Source of the DNA: Umezawaea beigongshangensis
GTDB lineage: Bacteria > Actinomycetota > Actinomycetes > Mycobacteriales > Pseudonocardiaceae
Direction of reading: 5' to 3'
DNA: 64,000 nt
NCBI RefSeq assembly: GCF_016464305.1
Contig: NZ_JAEIOJ010000002.1
Span: 496,001 to 560,000, forward strand
Shown piece by piece: positions 35,738-46,280 of the stretch. Every line of letters starts with the position of its first letter. The stretch's first letter is position 1. Below the pieces are notes generated by a model that ran no database searches, had not been told where the DNA came from, and worked only from the letters and a program-made list of their open reading frames with translations. Made by a program: the position numbers and the translations under genes.

Positions 35738-36397
35738 GTGCGCGTGCTGCTCGTCGAGGACGACGACGGGGTGGCCGACGCCCTGGTGGAGGCGCTCGAC
35801 GCGCACGGGCACGTCCCCGCCAGGGCCCGCCGCGGCTCGGACGCCCTCACCGCCCACCGCGACGCCGACCTGCTGCTGCTGGACCTCGGGCTGCCCGACT
35901 GCGACGGTCTGGACGTGCTGCGCAAGCTCCGCCGCGTCTCCGACGTCCCGGTCCTCGTCCTGACCGCGCGGGGCGACGAGCGGTCGGTGGTGCGCGGGCT
36001 GCGGCTCGGCGCGGACGACTACCTCGTCAAACCGGTGCGGCTGGCGGAACTGCTGGCCAGGATGGACGCGGTGGCCCGCAGGGTGGCCGCCAGGACCGGT
36101 GGTGGCGAGCGGGTGGTGCGCGTGGGCGACGTGGAGATCGACCTGGACTCGCGGCGCGTCCTGGTGGCCGGGGAACCGGTCACGCTGACCACCAAGGAGT
36201 TCGACGTGCTGGCCGTGCTGGCGAGCAGGCCGGGCACCGCGATCAGCCGGCAGCACCTGATGGACGAGGTGTGGGGCGACGCCTACCTGGCGGTGTCGCG
36301 GTCGCTGGACGTGCACGTCGCGCAGGTGCGGGCCAAGCTGGGGCGGCCCGGCGTGCTGTGCACGATCCGCGGCTTCGGCTACCGGCTGGGCGAGTAG
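35738..36397 (+). CDS. Response regulator, OmpR/TctD-like
   Basis: A 219-residue two-domain regulator. The receiver domain has the acidic pair in LLVEDDDG, the phosphorylated Asp in LLLLDLGLPD near residue 49, and the conserved Lys in DDYLVKPV near 100. The C-terminal winged helix (residues 125-219) ends with CTIRGFGYRLGE. GTG 35738 follows GAGGAGGTGG. The kinase gene starts at the base after its stop. TctD-like regulators often control citrate or other tricarboxylate uptake. Confidence 0.9.
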   Translation: MRVLLVEDDDGVADALVEALDAHGHVPARARRGSDALTAHRDADLLLLDLGLPDCDGLDVLRKLRRVSDVPVLVLTARGDERSVVRGLRLGADDYLVKPVRLAELLARMDAVARRVAARTGGGERVVRVGDVEIDLDSRRVLVAGEPVTLTTKEFDVLAVLASRPGTAISRQHLMDEVWGDAYLAVSRSLDVHVAQVRAKLGRPGVLCTIRGFGYRLGE

Positions 36398-37798
36398 GTG
36401 CGCCGCCGCCTGCTGCTGGTGCTGCTGCTGTTCTCCGCGACGGCGGTGGCGTCGTTCGCGCTGCCGCTGCTGTCCGCGACGGCGGCCGAGCGCACCCAGA
36501 CCTTCGTGCTCGGCCGCACCGGCGACACCGACCGGTTCGCCGCGCTCGCGCAGCAGGCCCGCACGACCGGTGACAGCGCCGCGCTGCGCGCCGAGGTCGC
36601 CGAGTACACCGCCCTCTACGGCGAGGCGGTCGTGGTGGTCGACGCGCAGCGCGCTGCCGTGGTCGAGTCGGGTGGCCTGCGGGCCGACGACCCGGCGCTG
36701 TCCGGCGTGCTGGACGCGGCGCTGCGCAACCAGCCCGCCGCGCCGGTGCCGACCGTCCTGCCCTGGTCCGACCGCGAGGTGCTGTTCGCCCGCCCGGTCG
36801 GCACGGGCACGCGGGTCGCCGGGGCCGTGGTGCTGCGCGCCTCGACCGAGCGGGCGGCGGCCGACGTGGCGCGGCGGTGGACGTGGGTGCTGGCCGGGGC
36901 GCTGGCCGCCGGTGTCGGCTGCGTGCTGCTGGCCCTGGTGGTGGCGCGCTGGCTGCTGCGCCCGCTGGCCGAGCTGGACCGCGGTGTGCGAGCGGTCGCG
37001 GGCGGGCAGCGGCGGGCGCACGTGACGGTGACCGGACCGGCCGAGCTGCGGGCGCTGTCGGAGTCGTTCAACCGCATGTCCGACGCGGTGACCGAGGCCG
37101 CCGACCAGCAGCGCAGGCTGATCGCGGACGCCTCGCACCAGCTCCGCAACCCCCTGGCGGCGCTGCGGCTGCGGGTCGACACGCTGGCCGGGCGGGTCAC
37201 GCCGGACGGCGAGCGCACCTACCGCTCGACGGTGGCGGAGGTGGAGCGGCTGGAGTCCCTGCTGGACGGCCTGCTGGCGCTGGCGTCGGCGGAGAGCAGG
37301 GCGGTCGAGCTGGCGGCCGGTGGCCGTGAGCCGGAGGTGTGCGACGTGGGGCACGTCGTGCTGGAGCGGGTCGACGCGTGGAGCGCGGCGGCGGGGGCCG
37401 CCGGGGTGCGGCTGGAGGTCGGTGCTCGGTCGCCGCTGTCGGTGCTCGCGCGGTGCCCGGAGCCGGACCTGGCGCAGGTGCTGGACGTGCTGCTGGACAA
37501 CGCGGTCAAGTACGCGGGGCGGGGCGCGGTCGTGCGGGTGGAGCAGGGCGCGGACCGCGTGGCGAGCACCGCGCGGGTCGTCGTGTCCGACGACGGTCCC
37601 GGTCTGCCGCCGGACGACCTGCCGCGCGCGACCAGGCGGTTCTGGCGCGCGAGCGCGGCCGACGGGCGCGGCACCGGTCTGGGGCTGGCCATCGCGGACA
37701 GCGTGCTCGCCGCGCGCGGCGGGCGGCTGGACCTGCGCGCGGCGGAGCCGACGGGGCTGGCTGTGCTGGTGGAACTGCCGCTGGAGCCCGCGCTGTGA
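36398..37798 (+). CDS. Sensor histidine kinase, TctE-like
   Basis: A 466-residue membrane kinase. Helix 1 spans about residues 4-25, an outside sensor domain about 28-160, helix 2 about 165-188, then a HAMP domain. The H-box is DASHQLRNPLAAL, the N-box LLDNAVKYA, and the G-boxes DDGPGLP and GTGLGLAI. GTG 36398 abuts the regulator stop. Its own stop overlaps the start of the TAXI gene (GTGA), so the lipoprotein is probably made together with the kinase and may present the ligand to it. Confidence 0.92.
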   Translation: MRRRLLLVLLLFSATAVASFALPLLSATAAERTQTFVLGRTGDTDRFAALAQQARTTGDSAALRAEVAEYTALYGEAVVVVDAQRAAVVESGGLRADDPALSGVLDAALRNQPAAPVPTVLPWSDREVLFARPVGTGTRVAGAVVLRASTERAAADVARRWTWVLAGALAAGVGCVLLALVVARWLLRPLAELDRGVRAVAGGQRRAHVTVTGPAELRALSESFNRMSDAVTEAADQQRRLIADASHQLRNPLAALRLRVDTLAGRVTPDGERTYRSTVAEVERLESLLDGLLALASAESRAVELAAGGREPEVCDVGHVVLERVDAWSAAAGAAGVRLEVGARSPLSVLARCPEPDLAQVLDVLLDNAVKYAGRGAVVRVEQGADRVASTARVVVSDDGPGLPPDDLPRATRRFWRASAADGRGTGLGLAIADSVLAARGGRLDLRAAEPTGLAVLVELPLEPAL

Positions 37799-38712
37799 GG
37801 CGCCGGACGCTGCTGCTGGGGGCGCTCGGCTCGGTGCTCACCGGGTGCGCGGGCGGCGGCTACCGGGGCCCGGAGCGGACGGTGACGGTCGCCGCCGGGG
37901 AACCGGGCGGCTTCTACCTGGACTTCGCGACGCTGCTGGCGGCCGAGCTGACGGCGGCGGAACCCGATCTGCCGAGCACGGCCGTGCGGACCGGTGGCAG
38001 CGTGGACAACCTCGCTCTGCTGCGCGACGGCCGCGCGGACCTGGGACTCGCGCTCGCCGACACGGCGCAGTCGGCCGATCCGGCGCTGGAGCTGCGCGCA
38101 CTGGGCCGCGTCTACGAGAACTACCTGCAACTGGTGGTGCGCGCGGACTCCCCCGTCGCGGCGGTGGCCGATCTCGCCGGGCGGACCGTGTCGCTCGGCG
38201 CACCGGGGTCCGGCGCGGCGCTGCTCGGCGACCGCCTGCTCGCCGCCGCCGGGCTGACCGCGCGGGTGGAGCACCTGCCGCTGCTGGAGGCGACGACGGC
38301 GCTGGAGACCGGCCGGGTCGATGCGGTGCTGTGGTCGGGCGGGGTGCCCACGCCGTCGCTCGCGGAGCTGGACCTGCGCGCCGGCATCCGGCTGCTGCCG
38401 CTGGACGGCGTGCTGGCGCTGCTGCGCGAGCGGCACGGACCCGTCTACGAGCAGGTGTCCGTGCCGAGCGGCGTGTACCGGGCGGCGGCCGAGGTGCCCA
38501 CGATCGGCGAGGCGAACCTGCTGGTGTGCCGGGCGGCCCTGCCCGAGGAGGTCGCCGCCGCCGTGGTGCGGGTCCTCGTCGGGCGGGCCGCGCGACTCGT
38601 GCCGCAGCAGGCCGTGGGCGCGCAGTTCCTCGACGTCCGCAGCCTGATCGGCACGGCCGGGCTGCCGCTGCACCCCGGCGCGGTCACCGCGTACCGCGCG
38701 CTGCACGGCTGA
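37795..38712 (+). CDS. TAXI-family solute-binding lipoprotein without TRAP permease
   Basis: A 305-residue binding protein. RRRTLLLGALGSVLTGC gives a basic N-region, hydrophobic core and lipobox with Cys near residue 18. The family motifs are EPGGFYLDFATLLA near residue 34, RTGGSVDNLALLRDGRADLGL and GAPGSGAALLGDRLL. TAXI proteins normally serve TRAP transporters, but no TRAP membrane subunit is encoded here. GTG 37795 overlaps the kinase stop. It probably feeds the kinase or the upstream symporter. Its stop lies only six bases from the convergent recQ stop. Confidence 0.88.
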   Translation: MRRRTLLLGALGSVLTGCAGGGYRGPERTVTVAAGEPGGFYLDFATLLAAELTAAEPDLPSTAVRTGGSVDNLALLRDGRADLGLALADTAQSADPALELRALGRVYENYLQLVVRADSPVAAVADLAGRTVSLGAPGSGAALLGDRLLAAAGLTARVEHLPLLEATTALETGRVDAVLWSGGVPTPSLAELDLRAGIRLLPLDGVLALLRERHGPVYEQVSVPSGVYRAAAEVPTIGEANLLVCRAALPEEVAAAVVRVLVGRAARLVPQQAVGAQFLDVRSLIGTAGLPLHPGAVTAYRALHG

Positions 38713-38718
38713 GCCCGG

Positions 38719-40701
38719 TCAGGCGTTGAGCGTGTCCAGGATCTGCTGGCCGTACTTCGCCAGCTTGTTCTCGCCGACGCCGTTGACCGCGCTCAGCTCG
38801 GCGAGCGTCGACGGCGCACGGGCGGCGATCTCGCGCAGCGTCGCGTCGTGGAAGATCACGTACGCGGGCACGCCCTGCTCCTTGGCCGTGGCGGCACGCC
38901 ACGCGCGGAGCTGCTCGAACACCGGGACCGCCTCGGCGGGCAGGTCCACGGGCTCGGCCTTGCGTGCCGACGAGGACGACGACCTGGTCCGGGCCGCCCT
39001 CGCCGGGCGCTCCCGCTCGCGGCGCAGCACGACCTCCCTGCGGCGGCCCAGCACCTCCGCGCTGCCCTCGGTCAGCACGAGCGTGCCGTAGTCGCCCTGC
39101 ACGGCGAGCAGCCCCTGCGCGAGGAGCTGGCGGACGACGCCGCGCCACTGGCTCTCGTTCAGCTCGGCGCCGATGCCGAACACCGACAGCGTGTCGTGGT
39201 CGTGCTGGATCACCTTGGCGGTCTTGCGGCCCAGCAGGATGTCGACGGCCTGACCGGCGCCGAACTTCTGCCGCCGCTCGCGGTCGAGCCGGAACACCGT
39301 GGAGAGCAGCTTCTGCGCGGCCACGGTGCCGTCCCACGACTCCGGCGGCGTGAGGCAGGTGTCGCAGTTGCCGCACGCCGTGCTGTCCTGGCCGAAGTAC
39401 TTCAGCAGCTGGACGCGGCGGCACTCGACCGTCTCGCACAGCGCGAGCATCGCCTCCAGGTGCGTGGCGAGCCTGCGGCGGTGGGCGTCGTCGCCCTCCG
39501 AGGTGTCGATCATCTTGCGCTGCTGCACGACGTCCTGGAGGCCGTAGGCGAGCCACGCGGTCGACGGCAGGCCGTCGCGGCCCGCGCGGCCGGTCTCCTG
39601 GTAGTAGCCCTCGACGGACTTCGGCAGGTCGAGGTGGGCGACGAACCGCACGTCCGGCTTGTCGATGCCCATGCCGAAGGCGATCGTGGCGACGACGACG
39701 AGCCCGTCCTCGCGCAGGAACCGGGACTGGTTGGTCGCGCGGGTCCGCGCGTCGAGCCCCGCGTGGTACGGAACGGCCTCGATGCCGTTGGCCACCAGGA
39801 ACTCCGCGGTCTTCTCCACGGACGCGCGCGACAGGCAGTAGACGATGCCCGCGTCACCGGCGTGCTCGGAGCGCAGCAGGTCCAGGAGCTGCTTGCGCGG
39901 CTCGTTCTTCTGCTCGATGCGGTACTGGATGTTGGGCCGGTCGAAGCTGGCGACGAAGTGCTTGGCGTCCTCCAGCTTCAACCGGGTGGCGATCTCGGTG
40001 TGGGTGGTCCTGGTGGCGGTCGCGGTCAGCGCGATGCGCGGCACGGTCGGCCAGCGCTCGTGCAGCGCGGACAGCGCGAGGTAGTCGGGCCGGAAGTCGT
40101 GGCCCCACTGGGCGACGCAGTGCGCCTCGTCGATGGCGAACAGCGAGATGGTGCCGCGTTGCAGGAGCTGCACCGTGGACTCGACCTTCAACCGTTCCGG
40201 CGCGAGGTAGAGCAGGTCCAGCTCACCGGAGAGGAACTGCGCCTCGACGACCCGGCGCTCCTCGAAGTCCTGGGTGGAGTTGAGGAAACCCGCCCGCACG
40301 CCGAGCGCGGTCAGCGCGTCGACCTGGTCCTGCATGAGGGCGATGAGCGGGGAGACGACCACGCCCACGCCGTCGCGGACCAGCGCGGGGATCTGGTAGC
40401 ACAGGGACTTTCCGCCGCCGGTGGGCATGAGCACGAGCGCGTCGCCACCGGACACGACGTGGTCGATGATGCTCTGCTGCTCACCCCGGAACGCGTCGTA
40501 GCCGAAGATCCGGTTGAGCGCCTCCTCGGCCGTCTTCGGTCGCTCGCCGCCCCCGGCGGCCCACTGCGCGGTCTCCCAGTCGCTCGGCGCGGACTCCTCG
40601 GGTCCGAGGTCCTCCGGCGGCCCCCAGTCTCCGGACCCCCAGTCCTCCACGGGCTCCTCGGGGCCGGGATCGTCCAGGTGCGCGGAGCCGGGAAAAACCA
40701 T
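38719..40701 (-). CDS. recQ: ATP-dependent DNA helicase RecQ
   Basis: A 660-residue 3'-5' DNA helicase for recombination and repair. Motifs: Walker [10 protein letters not shown] near residue 90, the DEAH box [19 protein letters not shown], motif IV-VI with [11 protein letters not shown], and a zinc-binding set (CETVEC, CGNCDTC) near 400. A C-terminal HRDC domain ([16 protein letters not shown]) ends the protein. An acidic, Trp-rich N-terminal tail of about 50 residues precedes the helicase core and is unusual. Start ATG 40701 is supported by a -10 box seven bases upstream. Confidence 0.95.
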   Translation of the reverse strand: MVFPGSAHLDDPGPEEPVEDWGSGDWGPPEDLGPEESAPSDWETAQWAAGGGERPKTAEEALNRIFGYDAFRGEQQSIIDHVVSGGDALVLMPTGGGKSLCYQIPALVRDGVGVVVSPLIALMQDQVDALTALGVRAGFLNSTQDFEERRVVEAQFLSGELDLLYLAPERLKVESTVQLLQRGTISLFAIDEAHCVAQWGHDFRPDYLALSALHERWPTVPRIALTATATRTTHTEIATRLKLEDAKHFVASFDRPNIQYRIEQKNEPRKQLLDLLRSEHAGDAGIVYCLSRASVEKTAEFLVANGIEAVPYHAGLDARTRATNQSRFLREDGLVVVATIAFGMGIDKPDVRFVAHLDLPKSVEGYYQETGRAGRDGLPSTAWLAYGLQDVVQQRKMIDTSEGDDAHRRRLATHLEAMLALCETVECRRVQLLKYFGQDSTACGNCDTCLTPPESWDGTVAAQKLLSTVFRLDRERRQKFGAGQAVDILLGRKTAKVIQHDHDTLSVFGIGAELNESQWRGVVRQLLAQGLLAVQGDYGTLVLTEGSAEVLGRRREVVLRRERERPARAARTRSSSSSARKAEPVDLPAEAVPVFEQLRAWRAATAKEQGVPAYVIFHDATLREIAARAPSTLAELSAVNGVGENKLAKYGQQILDTLNA

Positions 40702-40708
40702 GTGCCGG

Positions 40709-40714
40709 AGTGTA
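40709..40714 (-). promoter_or_regulatory. -10 box for leaderless recQ mRNA
   Basis: On the minus strand TACACT is followed by seven bases and the ATG at 40701, with no room for a ribosome binding site. No clear -35 box is seen. Confidence 0.5.
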
Positions 40715-40744
40715 GGGCCCAGCCCCGACACTCCAGCACCGCCC

Positions 40745-40828
40745 GCGAGTCGCCCGTTCGAGCACCCCGAGTCGACCGTTCAGGCACCCCGGGTGGAGCG
40801 TTCGAGCACCCCGAGCGGAGCGTTCAGG
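40745..40828. repeat. 22-bp intergenic repeat array, site B
   Basis: Four head-to-tail units begin at 40745, 40767, 40789 and 40811, each of the form CCGAGTNGANCGTTCNNGCACC with differences. They fill the space between the VWA gene and recQ. The last unit runs into the VWA gene: its TTCA provides the TGA stop codon on the minus strand. Same family as sites A and C. Confidence 0.85.
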
Positions 40829-41798
40829 GAAGACGCTGGGACAGGAGCAGCGAACCGGCCGCGGCGATCAGGGCGGCGATCGTGCCCATGACCAGCCAGG
40901 GCTTGCTCGCGTCGGCCTGCTTCTTCTCGTAGCCGATCTGCTCGCCGAGGGTGTCGTAGACGCGGCGCAGCTCCTCGGCGCTCGCGGCCTTGAAGAACTC
41001 GCCGCCGGAGATCTCGGCGATCTCCCTCATCGACTCGTCGTCCACCGGCACCTCCTGGCTGCGCCCGTCGATGTCGACGACGCCCCTGGACGTGCCGAAG
41101 GAGATCGTGGAGATCGGAACGCCCGCCTTCTTCGCGTCCTCCGCCGCGTCGAACGCCTTGCGCGTGCCGACGGTCTCCTTGCCGTCGGTCATGAGCACGA
41201 TCCGCGACGGCGGCGGCCCCTCCGCTCCCCCGACGACCTTGCCGAACGAGTCGATGGCGGCCATCGCGGCCACGATCGCGTCGCCCGTGGCGGTCGACTG
41301 GGCCAGTTTGAGGCCGTCGATGCCGCCGGTGACCGCGTCGCGGTCGGTGGTCGGCGCGACCAGCACGGTGGCCGAACCGGCGAAGGAGATGAGGCCGAGG
41401 TTGATGCCGGGGGTGAGCCCGTCGGCGAAGGACTTCGCGGCGACCTGCGCGGCCTCCAGCCTGCTGGGCTGGATGTCGGTCGCCATCATCGACAGCGAGG
41501 TGTCGACGACGAGCATGACCGTGGCGCGGTTGCGCGGCACCCGCTGCTCCGCGGTGGGACCGGCCAGCGCGATCGTGAGCAGCACGAACGCCACCAGCAG
41601 GAACGCGGCGGGCACGTGCACCGGCCAGCCGGGCCGCTTGGGCGCGACGCGCTCCAGCAGCTCCAGGTTGGTGAAGCGCAGGACGCGCTTGCGGCGCACC
41701 CGTTGCAGCACCACGTACCCCGCGCCGAGCGCCGCGACGACGATCAGCAGCAGGAACCACCAGGGCGAGGTGAACCCGGTGAGGCTGGGCCCGGCCAT
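40824..41798 (-). CDS. Membrane VWA-domain protein, Rv1481-like
   Basis: A 324-residue protein with membrane helices at about residues 11-30, 58-78 and 303-322, and a cytoplasmic or membrane-facing von Willebrand A domain between. The metal site DxSxS is VVDTSLSM near residue 92, with TDGKETVG near 200 completing it. It is the third gene of moxR-DUF58-VWA, and ATG 41798 shares one base with the preceding stop (TGATG). In mycobacteria the equivalent set next to ripA is linked to cell-envelope function. Its stop lies inside a 22-bp repeat. Confidence 0.9.
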   Translation of the reverse strand: MAGPSLTGFTSPWWFLLLIVVAALGAGYVVLQRVRRKRVLRFTNLELLERVAPKRPGWPVHVPAAFLLVAFVLLTIALAGPTAEQRVPRNRATVMLVVDTSLSMMATDIQPSRLEAAQVAAKSFADGLTPGINLGLISFAGSATVLVAPTTDRDAVTGGIDGLKLAQSTATGDAIVAAMAAIDSFGKVVGGAEGPPPSRIVLMTDGKETVGTRKAFDAAEDAKKAGVPISTISFGTSRGVVDIDGRSQEVPVDDESMREIAEISGGEFFKAASAEELRRVYDTLGEQIGYEKKQADASKPWLVMGTIAALIAAAGSLLLSQRLP

Positions 41799-42759
41799 CA
41801 GGCGACTCCTCCGGACCAGCGCCGCTTGCGGGCGACCACGAAGCGGACTGTGTCGGCGATCCAGTCCGAGTCGGTGCGCAGCACCAGGTGCCCCGCTCCG
41901 GCGCGGCGCAGCCCGACTGCCACGTCGGAGCGGTGCTCCGCGGCGGCGGCGGCGAACTCCCTGCGCAGCAGCGGCGACGCGGTGACCTCGCGCTGGCGTC
42001 CGCTCTCCGGGTCGGAGAGCACGACCGTGCCCACCTCGGGCAGGTCCACGTCGCGCGGGTCGACGACCTCCACCGCGATCAGGTCGTGGCGGGCCGACAG
42101 GGCGCGCAGCGGACGCTGCCACCCCGTGTCGCCGAGGAAGTCGGAGATCACCACGACGAGGCCGCGGCGACGGGGAGGACGGCGGAGCTGCTCCAGCACG
42201 GCGGCCAGGTCGCCGCGGGTGCCCTCGGCGGCGCGCGGCGTCTCCGCGACCTTGCGGACGAGACCTCGGGCGTGCGCGAGGCCGCCGCGGGCCGGGACCC
42301 GCACGACGGTCTCGCCGGTGGACACGATCGCGCCGATGCGGTTGCCTCCGCCGCTGGTGAGGTGCGTGACGGCGGAGGTGGCGGCCACCGCGAGGTCGCG
42401 CTTCTCGCACGCGGCGGTGCCGAAGTCGAGGCTGGGCGACAGGTCGACGGCGAGCCAGGTCTCCAGCTCGCGGTCGGCGACGGTCTCGCGGATGTGCGGC
42501 ACGGTGGTGCGGGCGGTGACCGCCCAGTCCATCCGGCGCACGTCGTCACCGGGCTGGTAGGGCCGCGCCTCGCCCGGCTCGGAGCCCGGCCCCGGCACCA
42601 GACCGAGGTGGTTGCCCTGGAGCAGGCCGTCGAGCCTGCGCCTGACCTCCAGCTCCATGGTGCGCAGCGCGGCCTCCATGCGGCCGCCGTGCATCACCGG
42701 CGGCGCCCACGACGGCCGTCCGGAACCGACGGCGGGGTCCTCGGCGGTCTCGCGCTGGG

Positions 42760-42763
<4 letters not shown>
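41798..42763 (-). CDS. DUF58 protein, Rv1480-like
   Basis: A 321-residue soluble protein with the DUF58 signature PYQPGDDVRRMDWAVTART near residue 68 and a degenerate VWA-like strand AVDLSPSLDFG near 105. The family always accompanies MoxR ATPases and is thought to act as adaptor. GTG 42763 overlaps the moxR stop (GTGA) and its own stop overlaps the VWA start, so all three proteins are likely made in fixed ratio. Confidence 0.92.
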
Positions 42764-43857
<1,094 letters not shown>

Positions 43858-44020
43858 GTGCGAACCTCCTACTGCGGCGGAGCTGTGCGTGCGAACCCGA
43901 CGGTCCGCGCGCACAGTCAACCCGTCGCCCGGTGAGACGCCTGTGAAGGGTCCTGTCAGGACGGCCGGGCGAACCGCGATCTCCCGCCGGAACGCGGAGA
44001 GCGCGGCGGAGATCGGGGGA

Positions 44021-44563
44021 TCAGGTGAACCTCGCCAGATCGGCGGGGGTGTCGACGTCGTCGCTCTCGCCGGGCTCGGCGGGGACGAGGACGGCGTCCA
44101 GCGCGCCCAGCACCGAGCGCAGCGACCGTCCGGCCGGGTCGGCGGGCAGCGCGGCGCGCAGGGCCTTCGCGCGCCACGCGCTGGTGAGCCACTGCGCGCG
44201 GCCGTCGGCGTCGACCAGCAGCGCGCCGTCGACGCCGATCCGGTCCAGGAGCCGGGTGATCGTGGCGGAGGTCGTGCCGGGCTGGTCGACGGCGAGCAGC
44301 ACGACGTGTCGGGTCTCCACGTGCGCCAGCCCCGCGGCGACCCCGGCCAGCGGTCCGCCGCCCGGCGGGTCCTCGCGCGCCCACGTCACGTCGCCGCGGA
44401 CGGCGCGCTCCGGCCCGACCACGACGATCCGCTCGGCGTCGTCCAGGACGCCGACGAGCCGGTCGAGCAGGGTGCGCCCGCCGATCTCGATCGCGGCCTT
44501 GTCCACCCCGCCGAGCCTGGTCCCGCTCCCACCGGCGAGGACCACCGCGCTCCACCCCGTCAC
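44021..44563 (-). CDS. mobA: MobA-like nucleotidyltransferase
   Basis: A 180-residue NTP-transferase-fold protein, probably molybdenum cofactor guanylyltransferase. The N-terminal VVLAGGSGTRLGGVDKA is the nucleotide-binding loop and PGGGPLAGVAAGL the typical second motif; LLAVDQPGTTS replaces the usual CDMP by VDQP. GTG 44563 is preceded at six bases by TAGGGT, so the mRNA is probably leaderless. It is inserted between the peptidase and moxR genes; in mycobacteria no mobA lies here. Confidence 0.85.
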   Translation of the reverse strand: MTGWSAVVLAGGSGTRLGGVDKAAIEIGGRTLLDRLVGVLDDAERIVVVGPERAVRGDVTWAREDPPGGGPLAGVAAGLAHVETRHVVLLAVDQPGTTSATITRLLDRIGVDGALLVDADGRAQWLTSAWRAKALRAALPADPAGRSLRSVLGALDAVLVPAEPGESDDVDTPADLARFT

Positions 44564-44569
44564 ACCGGC

Positions 44570-44575
44570 ACCCTA
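44570..44575 (-). promoter_or_regulatory. -10 box for leaderless mobA mRNA
   Basis: On the minus strand TAGGGT lies six bases before GTG 44563, adjoining repeat site C. No Shine-Dalgarno sequence is seen. Confidence 0.45.
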
Positions 44576-44580
44576 ACCCC

Positions 44581-44685
44581 GCGAGCGGGGCGGTCGAGCA
44601 CGCCGAATGCGCTCACCGGTCCCAAACGCTCCACTCGGGGTGCTCGAACGCTCCACTCGGGGTGCCTGAACGCTCAACTCAGAGG
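44581..44685. repeat. 22-bp intergenic repeat array, site C
   Basis: Units AAACGCTCCACTCGGGGTGC (44624), a near-identical copy (44646) and GAACGCTCAACTC (44668) lie 22 bases apart; a degenerate inverted unit GCGAGCGGGGCGGTCGAGCA stands at 44581. The last unit contains the TGA stop of the peptidase gene on the minus strand (44679-44681). Same family as sites A and B. Confidence 0.85.
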
Positions 44686-46070
44686 AGGCGGGTGGCGTGG
44701 GGGACGATCCCGCCGTAGCGGACCGGGGCCACGCGGACGCTCGCGCCGGAGTGCGGGGCCTCGACCATCATCCCGTCGCCCAGGTACAGGGCGACGTGCG
44801 TGCCGCCGTTCGGGCCCCAGAACAGCATGTCGCCGCGTCTGGCCTGGGCCAGGGGCACCCGGCGACCGGCCGTGTACTGGTAACCGCTGTAGTGCGGCAG
44901 GCGGACGCCCGCGCCGGCGAACGCGTACATCATCAGGCCGGAGCAGTCGAAGCCCACGCTGCGGTAGTCGCCGAAGGAGTCGGCCACACCTCCGTCGCGA
45001 ATGCCGATCGTGGGGCCGTCGTAGTTGCCGCCGCCCCAGGAGTACCGCACGCCGAGCTGCCGCAGCGCCCGCGCGATCACGACCTCCACGTCACCGACCG
45101 GCGCGGGGGCGGGGGCGACGTGCTGCTGCACCGGAGCGGTCACCGCGACCGGCCTCGGCGCGGGCGGCGGAACGGGTGACGGCGCGGGCGGAACGGGCGG
45201 AGCGGGCGGCGGAGCGACCGGGGTCACGGCTTCCGCGGCGGCACGCGCCGCCGCCTCCTCCTCGGCCCGGCGAGCCGCGTCCCACGCGGCGTACTGACCG
45301 CGCTGCGCCTCCAGACCGCCGACGGCCTCGTGCGCCCGCACCAGTTCCGCCTCGACGGCCGCGCGGTCGCGCTCGACCTCCGCGGCGCGGGACTCCTGCT
45401 CCTGCCGCGCCCGCACGGCGGCCCGCTGCGCCGCGTCGGCCTCGTGCGCGGCCCGGTCCGCCGCCGCCCGCTTCTCCTCGGCGAGACCGAGGGCGGCACG
45501 GGCGGCGGCGTCCTTGTTGCCCTGCTCGGTGCGGGCGCGCTCCAGCTGCTCCATCGCGTCGAGGCCCGAACCGCTGACGGCCTCCAGCATCTGCGCCCTG
45601 GCCAACAGGTCCTCCGGGCTGCGAGCACCGACGAACGCGGTGATCGACCCGACCGTGCTGCCCTGCTGGAAGCTGGCGCCCGCGAACTCGTCGAGCTGGT
45701 CGCGTCCCTCCTCGACGGACGCGGCCGCCGCGTCGGCCTCGGCGCGCGCCGCCTCGGCCTCCGCGGCGGCACGCGCCGCCTCGGCCCGCGCGTTCTCCAC
45801 GTCGACGAGGGCCTTGTTCGTGTCCTCCATGGCCCGCGCGACGTCGTCGCCGAGCTGGTGCAGGAGCGCCCTGGCTCCGGTGAGGCGGCCGGTCAGCTCA
45901 CCGACCCGGCCCGCCCTCTCGTCGGCCTCGGCACGTCCGGCGCCGAGCTCGGCGTCGCCGGGGTTCGGCGGTGGTGGGGCGGCGACCGCCCGACCTCCCA
46001 GCACCAGCACGATCACCAGCGCGAGAACGGCGGACACCGCCGATCGGACCACACCCCGTCGTACGAACAA
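44679..46070 (-). CDS. Secreted NlpC/P60 peptidoglycan peptidase, RipA-like
   Basis: A 463-residue exported cell-wall hydrolase, expected to cut stem peptides between D-Glu and diaminopimelate. A signal peptide (VVRSAVSAVLALVIVLVLGG) is followed by a long Ala/Glu/Arg coiled coil (about residues 40-290), a Pro/Ala-rich linker and the NlpC/P60 domain (340-463) with the catalytic Cys in FDCSGLMMYAF and His in GGTHVALYLGDG and EAPHSG. The start is TTG 46070, seven bases after GGAGG; GTG 46076 would be too close. Coiled coils in this family restrain the active site. Confidence 0.9.
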   Translation of the reverse strand: MFVRRGVVRSAVSAVLALVIVLVLGGRAVAAPPPPNPGDAELGAGRAEADERAGRVGELTGRLTGARALLHQLGDDVARAMEDTNKALVDVENARAEAARAAAEAEAARAEADAAAASVEEGRDQLDEFAGASFQQGSTVGSITAFVGARSPEDLLARAQMLEAVSGSGLDAMEQLERARTEQGNKDAAARAALGLAEEKRAAADRAAHEADAAQRAAVRARQEQESRAAEVERDRAAVEAELVRAHEAVGGLEAQRGQYAAWDAARRAEEEAAARAAAEAVTPVAPPPAPPVPPAPSPVPPPAPRPVAVTAPVQQHVAPAPAPVGDVEVVIARALRQLGVRYSWGGGNYDGPTIGIRDGGVADSFGDYRSVGFDCSGLMMYAFAGAGVRLPHYSGYQYTAGRRVPLAQARRGDMLFWGPNGGTHVALYLGDGMMVEAPHSGASVRVAPVRYGGIVPHATRLL

Positions 46071-46280
46071 GACCACTCCTCCCGACCGAACGGCCGATCC
46101 GGTGTGCACCGAACGGCGTCGTGCGGACACCCTCCGAGAGCGTGCCACCGGGTTCGTGGTCTTTCCACTCGTCACAGGAGGAACGGAGACATCGTCAACC
46201 ACTCGTGTCACACCGATCACCGCAAACCTCCGGGTTCGCACGAGTCGCGGCACCCGGAGGACGCGACGAGCGCCCGGCGG

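Noticed and set aside
46077-46280. A possible cyclic-di-AMP riboswitch upstream of the RipA-like peptidase, as such switches precede cell-wall hydrolase genes in actinobacteria.
   Set aside because: The conserved core motifs of that riboswitch class are not visible in this leader.
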